Source: Vibrio metschnikovii CIP 69.14 (GTDB lineage: Bacteria; Pseudomonadota; Gammaproteobacteria; Enterobacterales; Vibrionaceae). Taken from it: a DNA stretch of 64,000 nt. The notes beneath the pieces were generated by a model. It was not told the DNA's origin. It was given only the letters and a program-made list of their open reading frames with translations, and made no database searches. Made by a program: the position numbers and the translations under genes. This document shows positions 57,763 to 64,000 of this stretch, piece by piece. Positions within the stretch are counted from its first letter, which is position 1. Every line of letters begins with the position of its first letter. The stretch spans positions 558,001 through 622,000 of the forward strand of contig NZ_ACZO01000007.1 of the NCBI RefSeq assembly GCF_000176155.1, given 5' to 3'.

Positions 57763-59238
57763 ATGCCTTTGCCCAGACTTTTTTATACCCCACAGCAAGT
57801 CAAACAAGGTGAACAGTTAGCCGCTAAGGCGCAAGGTTTAGAAATGTTTCGGTTGATGGAGCGTGCTGGCCAAGCGGTATTTACCATTGCTTTAGCTCAG
57901 TATCCGGCTTCTCATCACTGGTTAGTGTGTTGTGGCAGCGGCAATAATGGTGGCGATGGTTATATTGTTGCACGACTGGCTCAATCGGTGGGTATTCAAG
58001 TCACGGTATGGCAGTTCGGTGATCCTGAATGTTTACGTGATGATGCACGAAAAGCTTATTATCACTGGTTAGATAGTGGCGGAGAAGTTTTTCCTTGTAG
58101 CGATACTATTCCAGATCATATCGATGTGATTATTGATGGATTACTAGGCATTGGTATTAAGGGAGCCGTTCGTCCTAAATTGCAAGCGGTGATCGAGACG
58201 ATTAATGACCATTCAGCCCCTGTCGTTGCGATTGATGTGCCATCGGGGTTATGCGCTTTGACAGGATGTGCGCTTGGTTGTGCTATTTATGCGCAGCATA
58301 CGGTGAGTTTTGTCGGCTTAAAACAAGGTTTAGTGACAGGGAAAGCGAGGGATTATGTTGGCCATCTGCATTTTGCAGGGTTAGGCATCGAAGAAGCTTT
58401 TAATGCGCAAAACTCCCCTACGCTGAAAGCTATCGATGTCAAGTCACCTCAGCGTTACTTACAGCCCAGATCAAGGACCGCTCATAAAGGTTTGCATGGT
58501 AAGGCGCTCTTTATTGGTGGTAATAGTGGTATGGGTGGCGCCGCCATTTTAGCCGCGCAGGCATGTGTGCGAACGGGAAGTGGTCTGAACGCAGCCTTGG
58601 TTCACCCCGGGAATACCACAGCGATGTTGGTCAGTTGCCCTGAGGTGATGGTCGCCAGTTGGTCGGATGCCAGTTTGCTTGAACAACGTTTAGCATGGTG
58701 CAGCGTGGTTGCCATTGGTCCTGGTTTAGGACAAGATGAAAAAGCGCAACAGCTAATCAGAGAAGTTCAAAGCCTCAATAAGCCGAAAATAATGGATGCG
58801 GATGCGTTGTTTTTTCTTGCTCAATCCGCCTGTTTCGATCAGCAGCGAATTATCACACCTCACCCTGCAGAGGCCGCAAGAATGCTCGCTACCGATGTTG
58901 AAACTATCGAAGCGGATCGTTTTCAGGTCGCACGCGCCTTACAGCAAAAATACGGCGGCGTAGTGGTATTAAAAGGCGCTGGTACCTTAGTCTATGACGG
59001 CGAAAGCCTGTATGTATGCTTGGCGGGTAATCCTGGTATGGCCAGTGGTGGAATGGGGGATGTCCTGACAGGGGTGATAGCTTCACTACTTGCGCAAGGA
59101 CTCTCTTTATTTGATGCGGCTAAAGTAGGGGTTTTGATCCACAGTCAAGCGGCGGATCAAAACGCCCATGAACATGGGGAAAGAGGGCTAATTGCAAGCG
59201 ATCTCATTCCCCATTTACGCCGTTTGGTTAATCGTTGA
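57763..59238 (+). CDS. nnrD: bifunctional NAD(P)H-hydrate repair enzyme (NnrE epimerase / NnrD dehydratase)
   Basis: The 491-residue protein has an N-terminal YjeF_N epimerase domain (about 1-215: VCCGSGNNGGDGYIVARLA, IIDGLLGIG, AIDVPSGLCALTG) and a C-terminal dehydratase domain (about 235-485: HKGLHGKALFIGGNSGMGGAAILAA, AIGPGLGQD, MDADALFFLA, ITPHPAEAARML, GNPGMASGGMGDVLTGVIA). It repairs damaged nicotinamide cofactors. The 3' end overlaps the convergent ldhA by 11 nt. Confidence 0.93.
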   Translation: MPLPRLFYTPQQVKQGEQLAAKAQGLEMFRLMERAGQAVFTIALAQYPASHHWLVCCGSGNNGGDGYIVARLAQSVGIQVTVWQFGDPECLRDDARKAYYHWLDSGGEVFPCSDTIPDHIDVIIDGLLGIGIKGAVRPKLQAVIETINDHSAPVVAIDVPSGLCALTGCALGCAIYAQHTVSFVGLKQGLVTGKARDYVGHLHFAGLGIEEAFNAQNSPTLKAIDVKSPQRYLQPRSRTAHKGLHGKALFIGGNSGMGGAAILAAQACVRTGSGLNAALVHPGNTTAMLVSCPEVMVASWSDASLLEQRLAWCSVVAIGPGLGQDEKAQQLIREVQSLNKPKIMDADALFFLAQSACFDQQRIITPHPAEAARMLATDVETIEADRFQVARALQQKYGGVVVLKGAGTLVYDGESLYVCLAGNPGMASGGMGDVLTGVIASLLAQGLSLFDAAKVGVLIHSQAADQNAHEHGERGLIASDLIPHLRRLVNR

Positions 59239-60226
59239 TCAACTCATTGCCGGATAGCTTACCTTGGCTAAATACTAAAATATTATTTAGCGTGGTTTGC
59301 GCGATGTTATTTAACGCATCTTCGGTCAAGAAAGCTTGGTGTCCGGTAAAGAGCACATTGTGGCATGATGATAAACGGCGGAACACATCATCAACAATGA
59401 CATCATTAGACTTGTCTTGGAAGAACAGATCTTTCTCATTGTCATACACATCTAGGCCTAATGAGCCTATACGACCACGTTTCAACGCTTCAATCGCCGC
59501 CGCAGAATCAAGCAGCTCTCCGCGACTGGTGTTGATGATCATCACTTTGTCTTTCATCTGATCAAACGCTTGCTCATTGAGCAGATGATAATTTTCTTTC
59601 GACATGGGGCAGTGCAAAGTGATCACATCACTATTGGCGTATAGCTCAGGCAGCTCAACGTATTTTGCCCCTAACTCAAGTGCGGCTGGATTTTGATAAG
59701 GGTCGTAACAAAGCACTGTCATACCAAGCCCTTTTAAAATCCGCATGGTAGCAACCCCAATTTTTCCCGTACCGATCACGCCAACGGTTTTACCATAAAA
59801 GTTAAAGCCCACTAAACCTTCTAAAGAGAAGTTGGCTTCACGAGTACGTTGGTAAGCTTTATGGAAACGACGGTTGAGGCACATCATTAAGCCCACGGTA
59901 TGCTCAGCCACCGCTTCCGGTGAATAGGCAGGGACCCGTACTACCTGTAAACCTAATTGTTTCGCGGCGGCTAAATCAACTTTATCAAAGCCTGCGCAGC
60001 GCATAGCAATTAAACGAGTGCCACCTTGATAAAGTGTCTGTAGCACTTCTGCATCCAATTCATCGTTTACAAAAGCGCAAACGACTTGGCAATCTTTAGC
60101 CATTTGTGCGGTTTTGTGGGTTAAACGAAAATCATGAAAATGAAAGGTGAGCTGCTGAGGGTCAATAAATCGGTTGAAAGAGAGTTCATCGTAGTTTTTC
60201 GCGCTAAAAAAAGCGACATTGAGCAT
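59228..60226 (-). CDS. ldhA: D-lactate dehydrogenase (LdhA type)
   Basis: The 332-residue protein is a 2-hydroxyacid dehydrogenase. It has an NAD Rossmann fold (GVIGTGKIGVATMRILKGLGM) and substrate or catalytic residues in AMRCAGFDKVD (Arg), HCPMSKEN, INTSRGELLD and FTGHQAFLTEDAL (His). It reduces pyruvate to D-lactate in fermentation. The length matches LdhA. It is convergent with nnrD (11-nt overlap). Confidence 0.92.
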   Translation of the reverse strand: MLNVAFFSAKNYDELSFNRFIDPQQLTFHFHDFRLTHKTAQMAKDCQVVCAFVNDELDAEVLQTLYQGGTRLIAMRCAGFDKVDLAAAKQLGLQVVRVPAYSPEAVAEHTVGLMMCLNRRFHKAYQRTREANFSLEGLVGFNFYGKTVGVIGTGKIGVATMRILKGLGMTVLCYDPYQNPAALELGAKYVELPELYANSDVITLHCPMSKENYHLLNEQAFDQMKDKVMIINTSRGELLDSAAAIEALKRGRIGSLGLDVYDNEKDLFFQDKSNDVIVDDVFRRLSSCHNVLFTGHQAFLTEDALNNIAQTTLNNILVFSQGKLSGNELIND

Positions 60227-60391
60227 GGTGCTGTCTCCTCAAATAAGATCAGGCGAGTCAAAATAATACGCGCTTGCGAACATTGCTGCTCTCGGTATAA
60301 ACCTAATCGTAATAAAAATAAACCCTATTTTTTCTCTGGGATAGAGAGACTCAGCCTGCATTTCAGTCACATTCATCTCAAGAAACCGTTG

Positions 60392-60407
60392 TCGCAACCG
60401 TTTGCAA
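60392..60407. promoter_or_regulatory. PurR-like box
   Basis: TCGCAACCGTTTGCAA resembles the PurR palindrome ACGCAAACGTTTGCGT, with four differences. It is upstream of guaC but nearer ldhA, so the target is uncertain. Confidence 0.45.
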
Positions 60408-60627
60408 AACGATGTCAGCCATCACACTTTTACTAAAGATCAAACATAAAATGCCACAGGCGGGTTTGGTTGCCCAAAGCGTTAAATAAAACACATTCAG
60501 AAAGGTTGGTGTTAACCTATTGATTTAACGTGATTAATAGACTTTGTTTGCGTGGTAGAGGGTGTCGTTAGATAAAGGATATGAAATCTTCGCTAGCGTA
60601 GCACAAAAAAAAGTAAAATATCAGACT

Positions 60628-60654
60628 TGCCGGAAAGAAATCACGCCCTATAAT
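60628..60654 (+). promoter_or_regulatory. sigma-70 promoter of the guaC leader
   Basis: TTGCCG (-35) and TATAAT (-10, 60649-60654) are separated by 16 nt. Transcription should start at about 60661, right at the base of the next hairpin. Confidence 0.65.
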
Positions 60655-60660
60655 GCTGAA

Positions 60661-60693
60661 AACCGGAGCGTCTGCCAACGCTCCGGTTTTTTT
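60661..60693 (+). terminator. terminator-like hairpin at the very 5' end of the guaC leader
   Basis: AACCGGAGCG (60661-60670) pairs perfectly with CGCTCCGGTT (60679-60688) around TCTGCCAA, followed by seven T. It begins where the promoter above would start transcription, which is unusual: it may be a stabilising 5' stem, an attenuator, or end a transcript from further upstream. Confidence 0.75.
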
Positions 60694-60703
60694 GTGTCCG
60701 AAA

Positions 60704-60731
60704 CATACTCAGGTCTGCCAACTTGGGTATG
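60704..60731 (+). promoter_or_regulatory. second hairpin of the guaC leader, with the same loop motif
   Basis: CATACTCAGGT (60704-60714) pairs with ACTTGGGTATG (60721-60731) with two wobbles, leaving loop CTGCCA. The first hairpin's loop is TCTGCCAA. A small third hairpin (CGCA/TGCG) follows at about 60734-60745. Confidence 0.55.
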
Positions 60732-60781
60732 CCGCACCCTTGCGCTAAGGCACAGATAGTGAATTAACTAAGGAAATAACC

Positions 60782-61828
60782 ATGCGTATCGAACAAGAAC
60801 TTAAGTTAGGTTTTAAAGATGTCCTGTTTCGCCCGAAACGTTCTACTCTCAAAAGTCGTTCTCAAGTTAACTTAACCCGCGATTTTACCTTCAAGCATAG
60901 TGGCCGTCAATGGTCTGGCGTGCCTGTGATTGCCGCCAACATGGACTCGGTAGGCAGTTTCGCGATGGCGACAGCTCTTGCTGAACATGGGGTCATGACC
61001 GCGATTCATAAGCACTATACAGTGCAAGATTGGGCTGACTTTGTGCAAACGGCGAATGGTGACACCTTAAATAAGGTGATGGTTTCTACCGGCACTTCAC
61101 CGCAAGATTTCCAGAAAACTCAAGATATTATGGCATTATCGGATGATCTGCTGTTTATCTGTATTGATATTGCTAACGGTTATTCAGAGCATTTGGTCGA
61201 TTACGTACAGCAAGTACGTGCTGCCTTCCCTGATAAAGTGATTTCTGCGGGTAACGTAGTGACAGGGGATATGTGTGAAGAGCTGATCCTCGCTGGCGCG
61301 GATATTGTTAAAGTCGGTATTGGCCCAGGTTCGGTTTGTACCACACGGGTGAAAACGGGTGTCGGTTACCCTCAGCTCTCGGCGATCATTGAGTGTGCCG
61401 ATGCTGCCCATGGTTTAGGCGGTCGTATCATCGGTGATGGTGGCTGCGCTTGTCCGGGCGATGTGGCGAAAGCCTTTGGCGGCGGCGCTGATTTTGTCAT
61501 GCTAGGCGGCATGTTAGCTGGTCATGAAGAAGCGGGCGGTGAGCTGGTGGTGAAAGACGGCGAAACCTTTATGAAGTTCTATGGTATGTCGTCAAAGAGC
61601 GCCATGGAGAAGCACTCTGGCGGCGTAGCCGGTTACCGCGCTGCGGAAGGTAAAACCGTATTATTACCATTTCGCGGCAGTGTCCACGGCACCATTCAAG
61701 ATATCCTCGGTGGCGTGCGCTCAACCTGCACTTATGTCGGCGCGGCGGAGCTTCGCGAGCTCACCAAGCGTACAACGTTTATCCGCGTGTTGGAGCAAGA
61801 GAATACGGTGTTTGGTAAAGAGAAGTAA
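60782..61828 (+). CDS. guaC: GMP reductase GuaC
   Basis: The 348-residue protein converts GMP to IMP with NADPH, a purine-salvage step. Family motifs are clear: [54 protein letters not shown] (catalytic Cys), [32 protein letters not shown] and [21 protein letters not shown] precedes the ATG. The long structured leader suggests RNA-level control. Confidence 0.95.
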   Translation: MRIEQELKLGFKDVLFRPKRSTLKSRSQVNLTRDFTFKHSGRQWSGVPVIAANMDSVGSFAMATALAEHGVMTAIHKHYTVQDWADFVQTANGDTLNKVMVSTGTSPQDFQKTQDIMALSDDLLFICIDIANGYSEHLVDYVQQVRAAFPDKVISAGNVVTGDMCEELILAGADIVKVGIGPGSVCTTRVKTGVGYPQLSAIIECADAAHGLGGRIIGDGGCACPGDVAKAFGGGADFVMLGGMLAGHEEAGGELVVKDGETFMKFYGMSSKSAMEKHSGGVAGYRAAEGKTVLLPFRGSVHGTIQDILGGVRSTCTYVGAAELRELTKRTTFIRVLEQENTVFGKEK

Positions 61829-62171
61829 TTTCTCTTTCTAATATACCTTGCCAACTTGAACGTGCAGCGATGTTAGGCACGTTCTCGTTCACCCCAATTA
61901 CCTAGTCTATCTATGTGATTGGGGATGAACGTGTCGGAAGACATTAAAGTTTGTGATAATAAAGTTTGAAACTCACTTTTGGACAAAAACTATTTTAGCG
62001 AAATTGCTAATTTAGAAAAATGCAAATTATCTGAACATCGCTTCGATGTGTGTCCAGCTCAGCTTCTACTGGTGCGGATCAGAAAATTGAGAACCGGAAA
62101 TTACTACTTTTAAACGGTATTGAAACGGTGTTCGTGTCACCACTTCTTGGAAATAAGAGGGATTCTAAAGC
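61829..62171. other. intergenic region with two hairpins and a possible ORF tail
   Basis: GAACGTGC/GCACGTTC (61858-61865/61877-61884) forms one hairpin. CGTTCACCCCAAT (61886-61898) with ATTGGGGATGAACG (61918-61931, one bulge) forms another. Neither has a T run. Plus-strand 62078-62175 is open and could be the tail of a lost gene (peptide GADQKIENRKLLLLNGIET). It borders the toxin-antitoxin-like pair. Confidence 0.45.
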
Positions 62172-62675
62172 CTAAGCGGGCGGTGCATGCATAACAAATT
62201 GAGCTTCTAAATTGTTTAGTAGCTCAAAAGTGTTGATATAAGACACTTTGAAGTGCTCACAAATGTTTGGGATTAAGATTTTTTTCTTGATTTTTTTGTC
62301 GAGCTTTTCGTGGGTAACGATAACTGCTCCAGTTGTTATAGCTTTAGCAATTAGCCAAGGGTCTGCCCCTCTCAGAAATTCTTCATGTGTTCCGTCATTC
62401 ATTTCAGTTAGAGACATTACATAATTCACGATTTCTACGAAGGCAAGTTGGGTTGCTTCGTCATCATTAGCTTCAAACAAATGTGAATGTTCTTTAACCC
62501 ATGTTGCGAGTTCATCATTACCGTTTGTCAGTTCTTTCTTTATGAATTCGATACTGGCAACGCCGTATTGCTTGTTTGATTGCAATAACCACTGCCAGTA
62601 ACCCGGGCAAATTGTCATCGAATAGTATCGGTTTTTCGCTTCAATAAATGTATTTGCATCTAGCAGGTAATTCAT
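62172..62675 (-). CDS. PIN-like DUF4411 protein, probable toxin
   Basis: The 167-residue protein starts MNYLLDANTFIEAKNRYY, with the first PIN acidic residue Asp6. Further acidic positions lie in FLRGADPWLIAKA and VTHEKLDKKIKKK, fitting the DUF4411 branch of PIN nucleases. It likely cleaves RNA. Its ATG overlaps the end of the XRE-ImmA/IrrE gene by 4 nt (ATGA), so the two are co-translated. This gene pair is a known putative toxin-antitoxin arrangement. The target is unknown. Confidence 0.85.
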   Translation of the reverse strand: MNYLLDANTFIEAKNRYYSMTICPGYWQWLLQSNKQYGVASIEFIKKELTNGNDELATWVKEHSHLFEANDDEATQLAFVEIVNYVMSLTEMNDGTHEEFLRGADPWLIAKAITTGAVIVTHEKLDKKIKKKILIPNICEHFKVSYINTFELLNNLEAQFVMHAPPA

Positions 62676-63805
62676 AAGGCAAGTTTGCTCGCGTACGTTT
62701 TAATTTTACTTGGTTGGATTCCCAATAAGCTCCCGGCATCCCGAAGTAACATCCTACCACTCAGTGCTTCTGCAACAACTGCACTAGAGAATAAAGCACT
62801 GTTACGGGCACCTGCGGTAATGTTAAAGTCTCCTCCGCTGCTTTTTTTGCGTTTGAACGCTTCCATTTCACGTTGGTAAAACTCCCAATAAGTATCAGAG
62901 TCTATAGCACCACAGTCGAGAGCTCGTTTAGCCACGACGAGTTTACTAACGTGAAATCTAGAACTAATTTCTACTGCATTGTTTAGTAGGCTAACTAGGG
63001 GGTTCCACATTTCATGGAACTCTTTTTCTGGGACAAGGAATTCGCCGGCTACAGCATTGCAGAACTTTTCCTCTTCGGCATGTTCGTTGCCAAGATCAGA
63101 AATACCACTACTGCCTATCCAAATATGAGCTAATTCATGAACAAATGTAAAAAGCCTTGCTGCTGGCGCATCAGAGCTATTAATGAATATTACAGGCGCT
63201 AGTTTGTCGGAGATGGCAAAGCCTCGAAACTCGCTGACTTCGAGCTTTCTTCTGGTGTTATTTCCTACGATGCCGCTTCTCATAACAAGAATGCGAGAGT
63301 TTTCAGCTGCGCTGATAAGTTGACGTTGATAGTCTTCCCAGGTGCCTTTTTGAGGCAGAGGAACTTCTAATTCACCCCTTATGTTTTGCGCAACTTCATA
63401 AACAGTATTTTTTGTAGAAAAGCGACCAACAAACGGCAATTTCTCTTCACCAATTTGTCGCAAATACTCTTTATACCACTCTTGTTTATACATTACCTGT
63501 TTAATGATATCTCTCATCTCAACAGATACTTCATCACGATGCTTATTACCTATAGTTCTAAGATCGGGAATAGGTAGTTCTTCTTTAGGTGGATTAACTA
63601 AGAATAGATAGCCAAAAGGAATATTAGTAGCGCTTGCAATTTTTTGGGCTTGAGCGAATGTTGGCTTAGATGTTCCGGCCTCCCATTCAACTACCCGATC
63701 AACCTTTTTAATCCCTAATTTTTGAGCAAAAGCCTCCTCACTTAAGCCGGCTCGTTGCCGTGCCCAAGTTACAATCTGGGGATTAATTAATGCTTGCGTT
63801 GCCAT
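62672..63805 (-). CDS. XRE HTH plus ImmA/IrrE-family metallopeptidase, probable antitoxin/regulator
   Basis: The 377-residue protein has an N-terminal XRE helix-turn-helix (about 10-60: LSEEAFAQKLGIKKVDRVVEWEAGTSKPTFAQAQKIA) and a zincin-type ImmA/IrrE domain (about 165-290) with the metal motif FVHELAHIWIG (about residue 223) and the following EEEKFCNAVAGEFLVP. Such proteins bind operators and may cut a partner. It precedes the DUF4411 PIN gene with a 4-nt overlap. It may repress its own promoter in the region above 63805. Confidence 0.88.
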   Translation of the reverse strand: MATQALINPQIVTWARQRAGLSEEAFAQKLGIKKVDRVVEWEAGTSKPTFAQAQKIASATNIPFGYLFLVNPPKEELPIPDLRTIGNKHRDEVSVEMRDIIKQVMYKQEWYKEYLRQIGEEKLPFVGRFSTKNTVYEVAQNIRGELEVPLPQKGTWEDYQRQLISAAENSRILVMRSGIVGNNTRRKLEVSEFRGFAISDKLAPVIFINSSDAPAARLFTFVHELAHIWIGSSGISDLGNEHAEEEKFCNAVAGEFLVPEKEFHEMWNPLVSLLNNAVEISSRFHVSKLVVAKRALDCGAIDSDTYWEFYQREMEAFKRKKSSGGDFNITAGARNSALFSSAVVAEALSGRMLLRDAGSLLGIQPSKIKTYASKLAL

Positions 63806-64000
63806 GGTCTCTACTTACTTATTTTACTGTAACTACAATACATATCATAGGTGACATTATACATAACTTGTTTTATTAATCGCTAGCAGAACTGCCTTGA
63901 ACTGTGCGAAAAGCTAGGTTCCTTAATGTAACCACTCCTACTTAATTACACACACAATTAGAAAATATATGGTGAATGATGGTTAAGTGAAATGAATTAT
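63806..64000 (-). other. upstream region of the XRE-ImmA/IrrE pair, to the window edge
   Basis: AT-rich, likely the promoter of the pair. No operator could be assigned with confidence and no gene is supported before the edge. Confidence 0.4.

Larger units (their letters stand above)
60227..60781 (+). other. regulatory region between ldhA and guaC
   Basis: 555 bp holding the ldhA promoter region, a PurR-like box (60392-60407), a promoter next to an early terminator-like hairpin (60628-60693), and further leader hairpins of guaC. Open frames here overlap these elements and look spurious. Confidence 0.6.

Noticed and set aside
60562..60759. 65-aa ORF before guaC
   Set aside because: It spans a promoter, a terminator hairpin and the leader hairpins, has no ribosome site and no family similarity.

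Overview
The window looks like part of a Vibrio genome. Gene content and order (chitin-binding LPMO, MoxR/Bat operon, NupC, PepT, NorR-Hmp, cold-shock gene, LdhA, GuaC, RhlE) resemble the second chromosome of Vibrio cholerae and relatives. That placement is inference from remembered gene order, not a search. No rRNA, tRNA, CRISPR array or complete insertion sequence was seen.

Layout. 1-7.2 kb: the 3' end of a chitin-binding LPMO, a TonB-dependent receptor with a Fur box and a CRP site, a LysR regulator divergent from a divergent PurA paralog, a DUF3820 protein and a diguanylate cyclase. 7.3-8.4 kb: a decayed accessory patch with a Fic toxin-antitoxin pair; the 53-aa antitoxin is intact but the Fic toxin has one in-frame TGA. 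8.6-21.2 kb: an N-acetylgalactosamine (GalNAc) island. It has the repressor AgaR, an operon agaZ-agaS-agaV-agaW-agaE-agaF-agaA-agaY, and a 1301-residue secreted GH31 glycosidase with two CBM32-like domains, an NPCBM-like domain and a GlyGly-CTERM-like tail. AgaR-type operators precede both the operon and the GH31 gene, so the two probably form one regulon: GalNAc released outside the cell, imported and phosphorylated by the PTS, deacetylated by AgaA, deaminated and isomerised by AgaS, then cleaved as tagatose-1,6-bisphosphate by AgaY/AgaZ. No tagatose-6-phosphate kinase gene is present.

21.2-36 kb: QueH, a cation efflux protein, RhlE, a TraF-like outer-membrane gene broken by a 2-nt insertion, a large zinc metalloprotease, NupC, AstA-AstB, and a GAF-GAF-GGDEF protein. 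36-43 kb: a minus-strand six-gene operon (MoxR ATPase, DUF58, DUF4381, two VWA proteins, BatD). One VWA/TPR protein carries 27 consecutive glutamines coded by a hexanucleotide repeat. 43-62 kb: two chemoreceptors, a small acidic protein, a GH13 enzyme, PepT, an MscS-like channel, NorR with divergent Hmp (NorR sites and a sigma-54 promoter), a cold-shock protein, a small membrane protein, a response regulator-CheC protein with a PAS partner, NnrE/NnrD, LdhA and GuaC. 62-64 kb: a PIN (DUF4411) / XRE-ImmA-IrrE pair resembling a toxin-antitoxin module.

Besides the genes, several leaders look structured. The nupC leader can fold into a three-way junction, the metalloprotease leader into a branched domain, and the guaC leader has two hairpins sharing a CUGCCA loop, the first with a terminator-like U tract. 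The GH31 start codon lies in a four-copy ATGAA repeat. No wholly new system was proven. The best leads are the GH31-aga regulon, the altered PurA paralog, the structured leaders and the two toxin-antitoxin loci.
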